64,000 nucleotides of DNA from Aplidium turbinatum (taxonomy: Eukaryota; Chordata; Ascidiacea; Aplousobranchia; Polyclinidae), in contig OU964918.1 in NCBI GenBank assembly GCA_918807975.1, positions 43,508,477-43,572,476 on the forward strand, written 5' to 3'. A model generated the notes under the pieces. That model was not told the origin of the DNA. It was given only the letters and a program-made list of their open reading frames with translations, and did not search any database. Below are positions 1-11,728 of the stretch, one piece after another (position 1 is the first letter of the stretch; each line of letters starts with the position of its first letter). A program made the position numbers and the translations under genes.

Positions 1-1953
1 AGGCAGACGTCGGTAAAACCCCATGATAATGTGATTTCAGGGAGTTCGCAGTACTCGACTGCTGTTGGCGCACCGCGCGGCGGTGTGGCCAGACGTAGTG
101 ACATACCGGCATGTTTTTGTTGTTCGTCACGTGGTCAAGTTGAATATCATTTTTTGTCTAATTGTAAAGAATTTTTGCGCTTGACACCTAAAGATCGGAG
201 AGATGTCATTGTGAAAGCTGGCAAATGCTTGAATTGTTTGCGCCAGCATATGGTTAGAGACTGTAATCATGCAAATAACTGTCGTAAGTGTGGACCTACC
301 AACGATAGGAAACACTATTTTCTTCTGCATGATTTTTATGTGACGTCACGTGATTCTCTGGATTCGGTCGGTAAAGATGAGGCTGGTGCCAGAGTTCCTG
401 TGCGTAATGTTAAGATTGGAAATGTTAAAGCAGCCTTTAACCGCGTTACTGCTGCTCGTGTTTTGAATCCAATGACTGGCAAATCGAAGTTGGTGTATTG
501 TCAGCATGATCCTGGTTCGCAGTTGACGTTTGTTTCGAGTGATTTGGTGTGCGAACTTGGTCTTAAACCGTATGATAAAGCGTCGTTTAAAATGGATACT
601 CTGGCTGGTCAGAAACCTACTTGTGCTGAACTTGTTAAACTCAACATTCAGTCGTTAGAGACGAATGAACTGTTTTGTGATATCACTTCGGTGGTTAACC
701 CAGCTTGGGCTGACGATGTTAAGACTTTACCACATAAGCAGGATTTAAGTAGTTTCCGTCAATTTCATGACGTGAATATGTTTCATTTGAATGATTGTAG
801 TACTGTAGATGTACTGATTGGCAATGACAACGCTTATTTGATGTGGACAAAAGAAGAACGTGTTGGTGAAAATCGCAGTGAACCGCATGCTTTACTCACT
901 CCTCTCGGTTGGTTGGCTTGTGGTGGTAAGTCACCCTTAGTTGAAAGCGTTGCTAACGTGTGCAGAGTGCAGACGTCTTCAGAGTCGGATGTCATCTCTG
1001 GCTTTCAGCGTAAAATTGAGTCTCGCGATATGGAAATAGCAGACCTGAATAAAGTCATTCAGGATTTGACTTTGCAAAATGAAACCTGTGAATTGTCTCG
1101 CAATGATATTTTGGCTAGAGAACTTGTCGAACCGAATATTGAGTTGAAAGATGGTCGATTTGAGATACCTGTTCCGTTGAAGGAAGTTATTGATTTACCT
1201 AACAATTTTGTGTTGGCGTCAGATAGAGCTGCTGATTTAAAGAAGAAGGCTTTAAAACAATCTGAATTCCGAGGAACTTGTGTAAATGATGTAATGTCTT
1301 CTTGTCCTGAATTGTCTGACTTGTTAAACCCTCTGGCAGATGTCTTGGCTAGATTTCGGCTTGAAAGATTTGGTTTCATGGCTGATGTGACCAAATACTT
1401 TTTTCACATTTTGGACTCTTCAATTCGTAAGCCCAATTTTATTGAACTGCTTACGTACACAGGCAGTGCCGTTCGGATCGTGAACGAACGCCCTTTGGTA
1501 CCTTTGAGTGACGACCCTAGGGATTTTACTGTCATCACCCCTGCCTCACTTTTGACCCCATACTTAGACCCATACTGTGCTGTTGGGCAACCACATGATC
1601 GTGACCAATTAAGAAGGGATTATCGGTTCAATTTGTCACTTTCTCAGCAGTTTTGGAATAAATGGATCGATTTTTACTTGCCAGGTCTTCAGGGCCGGAA
1701 AAAATGGCTAAAAATGGCCGAGAATTTGGAGCCTGGTCAACTTGTAGTGGTAGGTTCTCTCCAAGACATTGGTAAACGTGGGAAGTATCAACTTGGGAGG
1801 GTGCATGAGGTAGTTCCACAAATTAGGAAAGGGAAGCCTGTGGTTCGTAGAGCCAAAGTTGCCGTCTGCAACTATGATGAGAGTACGGGGAAAGTGAAAG
1901 TAGACTACGTGTTGAGGGATATTTCGTGCCTCGCCCCCGTAAAGAACACCTAA
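1..1953 (+). mobile_element. BEL/Pao-type LTR retrotransposon fossil, partial gag-pol
   Basis: The window opens inside an open frame that resembles BEL/Pao polyproteins. In order it shows a zinc-knuckle-like CxxCxxxxHxxxxC stretch (about residues 66-78), a retropepsin-like DxGS region (about residues 161-164), a short segment resembling the beginning of reverse transcriptase, and an integrase C-terminal region ending near 1950. The order of parts and the phrase TPLGWLACG fit BEL/Pao. It is broken, with at least one break, and its 5' end lies outside the window. Codon use is more GC-balanced than the flanking AT-rich DNA. Age cannot be estimated because only one candidate LTR is visible. Confidence 0.8.
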
Positions 1954-2259
1954 GTGTTAGGGTTTGAGCCTGGTTTTGTCTGCGGTGGCCGATACTTGTC
2001 TGAGCCCGGAACAGTCGGTTATTATCGCAACTATTGTATATAGCGTCATTTAGAGTGTACCTATGGTACCAATTTCATGTATCGTCGTGTTTATTCTTAT
2101 TGCTGTTCATTCTTTGCATGCCCTTTGTATTTGCGTATTAACTTAAACGTGAGTGATTCAAAAAATTTGTGTATCGTGTGTTTTATTCATTGGCTCACGA
2201 TTGTCCTTCAATTCTTTTTTAGTTATGCCATGTTAGACTGTCATAACTAGGGGCCGCTA

Positions 2260-2769
2260 TGTTACGGCCAATCTCTGTACAAATCAAACGTCATATAAAA
2301 CCGTTCAAGTCTACTGAATATTACGTCATGGAAATTCCTAAAGCATGTGCCAAAATTGCACCATCGTTCATAAGACCTGTTTGGGCCTGTTTAAACAGGA
2401 AATATTACATCAGCTTAAACACCTGTTGGAATGACTTCATAATTGTCTTTCATTTATTGCGTCACAGTTACTTTCTACGTGAATTTGAGATATTGATATC
2501 TATTCTGGTCATTCGTAAAATGATTGTTTGAAAGTTGGCCGCACATTTAACTGTTGGCTTAGTGCTTGCTAGCTGGACAAAAGTTCCGTCTTTTATCCAA
2601 TTAATCTGTATTGTAGTGACAGTTTTTTTAGAGGTGTAGGCGTTACACCTATTTTCGATAGCCTCGGGCTAATTTTACTGGAATACACTGTTTGAATAGA
2701 CGTTTCGAAAGTGTGTTTATTTTTGGGTCATTGCATGCAGACGAACGGATTTGGGAATCTTACGTTACA
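2260..2769 (+). repeat. Candidate 3' LTR of the BEL/Pao fossil
   Basis: A purine-rich tract (aggggccgc) at about 2249-2257 is followed by TGTTACGGCC, a typical BEL/Pao LTR start. The right edge at about 2769 (GTTACA) is a guess because the partner LTR is outside the window. The 1954-2259 stretch is untranslated element sequence between the frame and this LTR. Confidence 0.45.
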
Positions 2770-4345
2770 ATTTTCCCACGAAGAGATTATGGTTTACCGC
2801 TGTGACCACACGTGAAGGTGCCTTGTCTTCCTCCCCTGTCTATCTGGCTATTTCGGACACATAGCAAGAAGCAACTCGTTAGAAAATTTATTGTTGACTG
2901 AGATAGTGCAAGGCAAACGAACACAAAAACAAGAAGAAAAAAATTTTTTTGGCAATATCAAACAAATTACTGGAATCAAAAGCATGCCGGAAGTGTTAGT
3001 AAAAACAAAAGTCAAAACAAAATGGAGGGAGTTCGTATGGCAGATTACAGCAGACAGAACATGAATAATCTGTGGAAGAAGAATATCTGGCAACACTGAT
3101 GGTTAAACTATTAACGATCAGGGATGCCAGGTTGGCTTTTTTTATGTTGTTTGGCATGAAAAAATCCTGTTTAGCACTTTTTCAAAATTCTTTTTTTCTG
3201 AAGAATACGGTACTCTCAAGAATGAAGATAGCTGGGTTGTGCAATAGCAGCAATTGTAGGCTGAGATTTGTTGCAGTTTTATCCATTTTTACCGAATCCA
3301 TTACTTATTAATGAACAAACCTTCGATTTTGCAGCGTTTTGTCTATTTGGCATTTCTTTAGGTCATTTGGCTTTTTTGATCAGTTGTTTGGCATTTCTTC
3401 CATAAGTGGACCTGGCAGCCTTGTTAACAGTAGCTGAGAGCAAAGATGTCTATGTGGTCTATGCCAGTGGTTCCCAACCAGGGTGCCGCATAGACTCTAT
3501 GCTGAGAGATAACCTTTGGCTTTGACCATAGATATCTTACATAGCTTTGACCCAAGACGATCTCTATAACATATTCTATTAATTTCTATAATTATAGAGA
3601 TCGCCTTGCTTTGACCGTTGTCGTGTAATCTGGTGGTTAAACCATCATAGTAAGTTAGTTATTAGTCATCTATGGTTAAACCAGAGTGGAAAAATTTGTG
3701 AAGTACCGGTAGTGCTGAGTACCGCTATGAGATGTTCAATTATTATTCAAAATTATTGAGGCAAAGCTTTTTATTATTTTATGCAGGCCTTAAAGTTTTC
3801 AGGGTATGATAGGTTTGTGGCAAGAATATACAGATCACTAGGATTTTATGTGCATATATACAAAAAAAAAGGAAACAAAATTTTTTTTTACTTAAAGTAC
3901 TGAGGCAACACACATGAGCTTTCAAGGGTGGATTCAAGTACTGTACTCTGTAGGCCTACTGTAAGTTACTGGATAGGCCCTTAATGTTGTCCGAAATTTG
4001 CTTTTAGTTAAAGGATTCTCTTGTATTGCCCTGCACTTACACAAGTGCACTGTGATGCTTTCATTTTTTTTCTGTGCTGGCAGAGTGTGACACTTTCAGA
4101 ACACTTAGACAAATAACTGCAATGCCTCATAAAAAAAGATGCTGACCCATGTTTAAGTGTTCAGGTATTTTGTCAAACTTAAAACACATCCTTGATTTAC
4201 AGTTGTACAATTAGTTTTTCAGATCATATTGCAGTAGTAATATTTGGTAGGATATTTAGAATAACTGCATAAACTATGAAGGATATGTACGTTTAAAACT
4301 TGCCAAAAAGTGAACACTCAAAAATGGTTATTGTATGCGCTAATG
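2770..4345. other. Non-coding stretch, no supported gene
   Basis: AT-rich sequence with short repeated words (TTTGGCATTTCTT near 3350 and 3390). Near 3465 there is CAGTGGTTCCCAACC, which resembles the terminus of a hAT element, but no matching second end was found. I see no gene. Confidence 0.5.
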
Positions 4346-6596
4346 CAGGTCTCGAAATTTGTACTTTTTTCCGGCGGTCATGCATGTCCTACCGGACTGG
4401 CCCTTTCAGCGGACATTTAATATCTCAACCGGACATATTTTTTGCATGTAGTAGATTTTGCACAAAATCACACTACAGTATTGTGTAGTCATGTTTGTAG
4501 AAGATTTTCTACAACAGAATAACTCTGCAATGGTTGATGGCTTAATTAACCGACCCTGAAGTATACTGGAGCAGATTGCTTGCAAATAAATCAGTGCGTT
4601 AATGACAGTCGTGTAACGACGCAATAAACGCAATTGAAAACAACAATCCAAATTTCCTTATTACAAAAGCAACTACGATCACTTATTCCGTGGTTTTTGC
4701 GTTATAGAATCGTTGTGCCAAGCGATTACTGCCGGCGCGGGGTCGTAAATCTCCAGCTCAGGACCGTCCAGACAAATCCGCATCAGTGACTCAATAGTGT
4801 TAGCCCTCAATAGTGTTAGTGTTAACTAAGCTAACTAACACAATTAGTGTTAGTCTAACACGCTCCCTTCCGTGCAGAAACTCTATTTCTATCAGTATCA
4901 GCGTGAATAAGGTCGCCACATTCGCCTAAGCACGTGCGGAACCCAGCCGAGACTTGCTTCTTTGTGACGTTTCTTTTTAACAAACGATCAATGTAACGCA
5001 ATAATCCTCATTGTTAAAATTAGAATACATAGTCCTCGAAATTAGCGGCGGCACACGGCAATTGCCGTGGTAAATGCCGTCGTAAACGTCATAATGGCCA
5101 TTCTGCTACGGCAATACAAATGCCGTCGCAAAATGAGCGTTTAATTCGGACAAAAATTGTTCAAAATTTCTTCCTGTTTGATTTACTCGCAGCGTGAGTT
5201 TAATCAGCAGAAACATCGCACCAAGACCTCACCTCGGACTATTTTACTTGCTGTGAACACTCACACAGTCTTCAAAATTAGCATATTTCTACTTCGCAAA
5301 AACGTTGACGAGGCCAAACGGTAAAAGTTGAAATTGCCTCGGCAATTGCTGTGAACGTTTATTACGAAAAAATTGTACCAAAACATGTAAAACGAGAAGA
5401 GAAAAAAAATAAGCGAATAGTCTATCACGACCGCACTGTTTGATTTGTTGTGATGTAATAATACCAAAAGTAGCGATCAACGCGATACGCACGCTGTTAC
5501 GGTGATTCACGTTATAACTCATTGGGGGGGAAAAGTAAGTTAATTTTGGGTTGATTCAACGTTCGAGTTAGCACAAATCGATTTAATTTACGTTTGTTTT
5601 ACATTAATTCGACATCTAGCGACGTTAAATTATCATGAAATAACGTTAATTGCTCAATCAGGTACCGATAACAAATCAATAGCTCCCTGCGAGGAGATTG
5701 CCTCGATTTACGCATACAGTACACTAACATAATTTCGGCACAATTAGGATACTGCGAGCAACACAAAGTCTGTTTGATAAACTAGTCAGAATCGGAAACA
5801 TCGAAGGATGAGGTTGTCGCGTCGTCACTGGAATACTTGAAGACGTAAAACTGCCCGTTCATGAACGCGCGATGCCACATAATCGGAAGCATTACTTTTC
5901 TTTACTGCCGAAGAACCATTTATCCAATTTTGTACCACTTTTTATATTCGCAACGACACCGGTCAAAAATAAGCATTCCCTTCGATGAAAGAATAACTTT
6001 TGCGTAACAATTAAGCCAGTATTTATAAGGAACTTGCAAACTTTTTACAGTTCACAAGAGCATTGTCAGCGCATAAAATAGCTTGCGTGATGCTCTTGGC
6101 TACCGCCGTATGACAGACGATGAAGAAGAAGCGCATAAAATTTCGTTTGATTAAAGCATACGGCAATTGCCGCCGCAATCCAAGGTTTGTTGATTTGGCG
6201 ACGGCAATGTTTTTGCCGTCGTAGATGGCAGCTAATTTCGAGGGCTGAATACATATCCTGCCGAAAAGTTCAGATAACTTTATTTCAAGGCAACATTGCA
6301 AGGCGTTAAAATGATGTAAAAATGGCTACTTTTGCCATCAGCTCGTTAACCACGCCACTTTAATGTGATCTTTAAAGCAATTGCCTGTACTATTGTTGCT
6401 TCAGCTCCGTATTTGTTCGCGTTAAACAAACAATTGTAACAATTCAAATTTAAAATATATTTTTGCTGCATTAGCTCTATTTTTGTCAAGAATTTTGCGG
6501 CGGTCATTTATGACCGACCAATGAGTCGGCTTCGGCAGACATTCGAGGTCATTCCGGAGGTCATGTCCGCCATGACCGCCGGAATTTCGAGGCCTG
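4346..6596. mobile_element. hAT-like nonautonomous DNA element (outer), interrupted by an inner relative
   Basis: The left end CAGGTCTCGAAATT and the right end, read in reverse as CAGGCCTCGAAATT, are inverted repeats, both followed by a CCGGCGGTCATG word. CTAATG flanks both ends (4340-4345 and 6597-6602), a 6-bp match and so shorter than the usual 8 bp of hAT elements. No transposase remains. An inner element (5032-6246) sits inside. The class is inferred from the CAGG..CCTG ends. Confidence 0.6.
5032..6246. mobile_element. Inner hAT-like nonautonomous element with GGCAATTGCC palindromes
   Basis: Ends read GTCCTCGAAATTAGC and, in reverse, AGCCCTCGAAATTAGC. The 9 bases GAATACATA flank both sides (5023-5031 and 6247-6255), marking a clean target duplication of 8-9 bp. 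The subterminal parts repeat ACGGCAATTGCCG and related words such as GACGGCAATG. There is no transposase. It shares the CCTCGAAATT end motif with the element it interrupts. Confidence 0.75.
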
Positions 6597-7069
6597 CTAA
6601 TGGACGGGTGCAACCTAGTTTGTACCTTGAACCATTCGTACAGTCAGTTTGTACCCTGAAAAGATCAAGAGAAAAAATTTAAAAAAGCCAAAGTTGCTGA
6701 TTGCAGTTTAATAACACAACGCCGAAGTCGTTAATCGGAGTTTCCCCAAACAATTTAAAACAAACTTGAGGGTTAAGGTTAGCGGAAACGGCAGAAAAAT
6801 GTTTGCGGAAACTGCGATCAGCGAGGGTTAGGGTTAGAGAGCATAGATTACTCTATGGTTCAGTTCAGTTTATTTTTTGTTTTTGTTGGCGAAAAAGAAA
6901 GACACAAAAAGCAAAAACACAATAAACACAAATAATTCGCACAACAAGGATGGCAGCGAAAGACCAAAAGGTCACCAAAGTCAGCTGCCACCCAAACATT
7001 TAAACAAAAGACCCAAAATTAAGAACATTAACACATACGGTACGGTATATAATATATATATATAGCACA

Positions 7070-8208
7070 ATACCAGCACTTTAATTTGTAAACATTAACA
7101 ATGGAATAACACAGGGCAACATAAAAAAAACTGTGTAGAAAAATAAGCGGATGATACGTTTCAGGAGTGATCATAGCACAAATTCTTTAATAAACATTTA
7201 TATATGAATTTAAAAACATTGTAAGACTTTTCTTTTATTTCTTTTGGTACTTGATTCCATAGTTTCACTCCATTAAAACATAGCATCTTCTTACCAGAGT
7301 TTGATGTTGTAGAAGGCAAATATAAATCATTCTTTTGGTTCTGACGGGTTTTATGATGGTGAATTTCATTTACAAAAATAAAGCAGCCAGCAAAGGCCCG
7401 GGGCAGCATTTTGTGTACATATTTGTACATAAATTTTGCAGTCTCTAATTTAATAATATCGTCAATTCTGAGCACATTAAATTGGTGATAAAGAACAGTT
7501 GTATTTGTTGACCTTGGCAAAAATAAGCAGGATCGAATGAACTTGTTTTGTAACACTTGTAGTGGAGCAAGCAATGTAGAGTTTGCTCTTCCCCAATTTA
7601 TAATCGAGCATTGGATCTTGGATTGAAACAAAGCATAATACAAAGTTTGTAATATTGTTAAAGGAGCAATGTATCTCAGCTTAAATGCTATGCCGCAGAC
7701 CTTTGCAAGCTGCTTTCTAAGATTAATAATATGACTATCCCATGTCAATCGCTCATCCAAAGTTACACCTAGATAGTTTATACATTTCTTCCTTTCGATG
7801 GATCGGCCACTGATAGACAGACTAAAATTTTCTGCTGCATTTTTTTTGTTGCAGAGGATCATATAAGTAGTTTTACTATAATTTAATGAAAGTTTATTGG
7901 ATTTCATCCACACATCAATTTTTTCTATTTCTCTATTGACATTTTTTGGAGAGATGACAGGCATTTATCTGACATATGAAAGTTTGAGTCATCAGCAAAA
8001 AGTGTACCGTAGTTGAAAAAGAAGATGCATTTGGAAGATCATTTACATAAAGAAGAAAAAGCAAGGGACCAAGGATTGACCCCTGTGGGACACCACATTT
8101 AACAACATTGAAATTAGAATTCTTACCGTTAATTTTTGTACTTTGCATTCTATTTGTTAGATAAGATGTTAAACAGTTAGTTAGTTGGTTAGAGTTAGGG
8201 TGAGCCAT
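7070..8208 (-). mobile_element. LINE fragment: reverse transcriptase, 5'-truncated and frameshifted
   Basis: Read on the reverse strand, 8208-7933 holds GVPQGSILGPLLFLLYVNDL, the conserved reverse-transcriptase box of non-LTR retrotransposons. The FADD catalytic box follows in a different frame (about 8015), and 7964-7161 continues in yet another register with NYLGVTLDERLTW and the C-terminal KLWNQVPKEIKE type of ending. At least two frameshifts therefore break it. The endonuclease half is missing, as expected from 5' truncation. A short TA-repeat near 7040-7065 may be its 3' tail. It looks like the CR1/L2/Jockey side of LINEs; the clade is not certain. Confidence 0.85.
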
Positions 8209-8276
8209 GGATCACCGAATTAGATTTTTAATTCTTATTTTTAATTTTTATTAATTTCTAATTCCGTGATCCATGG
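8209..8276. repeat. Hairpin bordering the LINE
   Basis: CCATGGATCACCGAATTAGA at the left and its near-complement (TCTAATTCCGTGATCCATGG) at the right enclose an AT-rich loop. It lies at the LINE's 5' truncation point inside the 6606-8643 element. Confidence 0.7.
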
Positions 8277-8280
8277 GTAA

Positions 8281-8520
8281 GCGGAAACTGCGTTTAACGG
8301 AAACTGCGATCAGCGAGGGTTAGAGCATAGATTACTCTATGGTAAGAATTAGGATAAGGGTTAGCAGAAACTGCGGGAAAATGTTTGCGGAAACTGCGAT
8401 CAGCGAATGTTACGGTTAGAGCATAGATTACTCTGTGGTTAGGGTTAGCAAAAACTGCGGAAAAATGTTTGCGGAAACTGCGATCAGCGGACTTCGGCTT
8501 TGAGCTAATTTTTCTCACAA
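8281..8520. repeat. Subterminal tandem repeat, about 84 bp unit
   Basis: The unit TGTTTGCGGAAACTGCGATC recurs at about 8382 and 8466, with a partial copy at about 8300. The same unit occurs once near the left end (about 6800) in the same orientation rather than inverted. Each unit includes a TAGGGTTAG-like word and, in most copies, CATAGATTACTCTATG. Confidence 0.75.
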
Positions 8521-8652
8521 TTTTTTCAGGGGGAAAGTTTTTAAATGATTGCGGAAACTGCGATCAGAGACTTTGGCTTTTTTAATTTTTCTCTCGGTCT
8601 TTTCAAGGTACGAACTGTTCATGGTACGAACTAGGTTGCATCCCTAATGGAC

Positions 8653-9994
8653 ACATGTCTAAAATAAAATCTGACAAATTATTTAGTTAAACCTTCATAC
8701 AATAATTGGATTTTTTACTGACCATAAACATTATTTAAGGTCATATTTGACCTTACTGTGTTGTTCACCCAAATAACTAGGTTTAGCGGTATTTTATGAT
8801 TTAGTTGTTAACAATGAGAAGATGTTTTATCGCACAAGTAGCTTTGAGAAATGAACCATCTTTTCCTTGTTAACGACATAGTCATAAAGTAATGCCAAGA
8901 CTTGTCATTTGTGTGAAGAATACTGTGGGCCCCACAAATGGGGAACTTGCTAAGTAATCCGACAAAGTTACCAAAATTTGGTACAGCCCACAGTGTGGGG
9001 TCAGAGTTGATTACAAACAACGTGAAAAGAACAAAAAATCCATGTTAACATTTCACCCACTTTCGTCATGCATTTAAGACAGTAGGTTATTTAGAAATTA
9101 TTAAGGACAATGCTGATCCCCTTATCAACAATTATCAACAATATGAAAGAACTGAAAACTTTATAATGCAAACATGTAGCATCTTTCCACTGTTGAGTCA
9201 GATTTGACCTCAATTGCAGTTTTGGGTATATTTTTTTCAAACTTGTGAAAAACACACAGGAGCATTAGATCAAAAGATATTTATTTTTATTTTTCTTAAA
9301 ACACAATTATTGAATAATTTCTAGAGTTGCTGCTCAAACTTTTAAGAACCGGAACCCAAAAAAGTTATCAGTATTACCCTTCTCTTGGAGTCAGATTTGA
9401 CCCCAATAACCTTTTCAAGGTTAATAGGTTACTGACACTTCATGTTACTTATACATTAGTGTAAGCCAGGTTTTTGTAATTTTTTGCTATATCCTGCTAT
9501 TTCGTATACAGCATAGGGATCCAATTGTATACTTTGCAACATATGGAAACGTGTTTTTTTATGAAAAATTTATTAAAAAAATATGTAAGTACATATGCCA
9601 GTGATGGGTTTTTGCTACATTAGCACTGATAGCAATACCTCTGAACAGCAAAATCAATAACAAACACAGAGGACCTAGCTAATACTCTAATCATGAATTG
9701 AAGTGTTTCACTACAGCACCACTTCATTCAGGTAAAATGTTAGTATGATGTTGTACCATTCAGACATGACGGCATATGGGTTGTGTCATTGAAGTTAAAG
9801 TCATTCGAAGCTCCTCACAAAGTTTTAGATTGATGCTTGGCAATGGATATTTATAAGTTCCTTTCTTGATGCAAAAGTGTAACACTGGTGCTTAATTGTT
9901 GATAAAAATTATAATTTTCATTACTTCAATGTGTTTGCAGAAATTGGCAAGTTATGTACTGTTGTCTTTTGATATAAATATCAGCATATGTATT
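8653..9994. other. Non-coding stretch, nothing recognised
   Basis: AT-rich sequence. GGTCAGATTTGACC-like words recur (about 8740, 9190, 9385), but I see no gene or complete element. Confidence 0.5.
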
Positions 9995-11257
9995 ATGGGA
10001 AAGTTTTTATCAAAAATCACACCTACTTCAAATCCAAGTAGCTCTCTTCAATCTGCTAACAACAAAGTTTCTCGAAAAGTGTTATACAGACGCATGCAGA
10101 GTCCCAGAGCATTTTATCAAAGAAGAACTATAACACGTTTTGATTTTTATAAAGGGATTCTTACTTACGGCAGTTGTTTTTTTGTTGCTTGGATCATATA
10201 CATGTAAGATATATTTAAACTGTATCTGCAGACAGGATGCCACTGTTTTGACCTCTAGGTCTCCTCAGTGCAGTGAATCGTATGCTAGATAGGAACGCCT
10301 TATCACTATATAAGTAATGCAGTGTCGTGATTTTTCCATTTGTGGTACGCAAGGAACATGATTTGGGTACTTTTACCCATCTTGCCAAAGTCCTCAAACT
10401 GGTGGAGTGGTGAGCTATGCTCTATGATTTAATGTCATGGTAGTTCCCTGGTGACGTACATCCACAAGCCATGCCAATATGCAAGCATTAAATCTGACTG
10501 GAATTCGTTCCGCTACACTTAGTCTGCTGATACATCAGTCGTTTATATAAATTTTTGTGGTACTCTTGTGCTATTTTTCCATACTAATATTCGACTAGAT
10601 TTTAGGCGCTGGTGTGACTCTTTGGGTGTGCGCTTGAGCAGCTCACTTTTAGGACTGTTTCTATTCAGCGGCACCTAGTGAATGGAATAATTCTCCGGCA
10701 ACGCCCTGCATCAAGAGCCTCTACAAGTATGCAAAACTACCTGGAATAACCTATCAAGGGTTTGTCAGTCCGAGGATAAAAATTTAAAATCCAAACCAAA
10801 AGTTTTGCAGCGTTGTAACATTCAGTGATCACACTTTTTTCAATTATGATGTGCTTTATAAAAGTTTCTAACAAAGTTTTATTAAATTTACGTAAAGTAA
10901 ACCTACATTGCTTCATTTGTGATACGTTGTTGACCAGCATGTGGAAATGATGTCTATCTTAAACTAGCCCACAGAATAAAAAAGCTACTGATCCTTTTGT
11001 AGCCCAAAAAGGGTAAAAAATAAACTCTGGTAAGAGGTGTTGCATATTAGATTAGTGTAGCATAAATGGCATGTATAACGTAATTGACATTACATGATTA
11101 TTGAATTGATCAACCATCATGAAATGATGCTCGCTATTTCTTTTCAGGCGAGGTGACACACAAATTTCAACAACCTTTTCTAGACAGCTTGACCAATCTA
11201 TTTATGAACAAATTAAGACACGACTGGTGTCAACCAAGCAGGTAGGCCTACAATAGA
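9995..11257 (+). CDS. Candidate small single-pass membrane protein gene, two exons
   Basis: Exon 1 would be 9995-10203, starting at an ATG that gives MGKFLSK, a possible N-myristoylation signal (Gly2, Ser6). It ends at a GTAAGA donor. It encodes a basic region and a C-terminal hydrophobic stretch (GILTYGSCFFVAWIIYM, about residues 53-69). A consensus acceptor (tttcttttcag) at 11147 opens exon 2 in matching phase: the two leftover bases plus G restore Met, followed by RGDTQISTTFSRQLDQSIYE. Exon 2 either reads to a stop at 11255-11257 or ends at a GTAGGC donor at 11242. Without splicing, exon 1 stops at 10205-10207. I do not recognise the protein. Support is the good splice sites and phase match only, so a chance open frame remains possible. 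Confidence 0.35.
10605..10800 (+). mobile_element. tRNA-derived SINE, 5'-truncated copy
   Basis: It matches the SINE at 16107-16379 from GGCGCT onwards: GGGTGTGCGCTTGAG, GAATGGAATAATTC and the tail TTTGTCAGTCCGAG plus ATAAAAAT. The tRNA-like A box is missing. It lies in the intron of the tentative small gene. Confidence 0.75.
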
Positions 11258-11728
11258 TGAGTCTCTTTTAAAATACTCTCGGAATGCGCAGTATTAAGGT
11301 ATTTTTTTCCAATTTTTTTGGGGTGAGGTTCCCACTCACATATGCAAAAGTACTTACTTGCCCCCCTCCAAAATGTTTGTGCTGGCTACGGTCCTGGACC
11401 CTGGTCCTTTCCATACACTTTTGTTTTGGCACCTTTTCCATTCATTGGGCTGCTGATAACATCACATATTGTAGCTGGTACTTGTCGAAAAATGCTCTTT
11501 GGCATAATAAATGTATTTAATGAAAGGTGGTGCGATATATTCAACGTCTGCCGATTATGTTGTTGGCTAAGGAAAAGATTCAGAAATTGATGCCTTGATT
11601 GAACGTTTAATAATTAATATGCTAATATGTAGACAACTTATTGAAATAGAATGAGATTTAATTAAGTCAATTCAGTAAAAGCTTTTGTCTAAATTAAAAT
11701 CAAAGCATTGGTGCAATAATATTTAGGT

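Larger units (their letters stand above)
6606..8643. mobile_element. Inverted-repeat DNA element with 9-bp target duplication, telomere-like motifs and a LINE inside
   Basis: The left end GGGTGCAACCTAG and right end (reverse) GGATGCAACCTAG are inverted, with similarity continuing about 80 bases. CTAATGGAC is duplicated exactly at 6597-6605 and 8644-8652. Near both ends are repeats of about 84 bp containing TGCGGAAACTGCGATCAGCG, GGGTTAGGGTTAG and the hairpin CATAGATTACTCTATG. A reverse-strand LINE occupies the middle. A 106-bp relative lies at 40898-41003. A 9-bp duplication fits Mutator-like elements, but no transposase is present, so the superfamily is open. Confidence 0.75.

Noticed and set aside
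31-1953. Host gene encoding a zinc-knuckle protein.
   Set aside because: Domain order and the adjacent LTR-like sequence identify a BEL/Pao fossil.
3465-3720. CAGTGGTTCCCAACC as the start of a hAT miniature element.
   Set aside because: No second end or target duplication was found.
11300-11396. Fragment ending TGGCTACGGTCCTG, similar to the end at 21706-21719.
   Set aside because: Only one end of each is visible, so boundaries cannot be supported.
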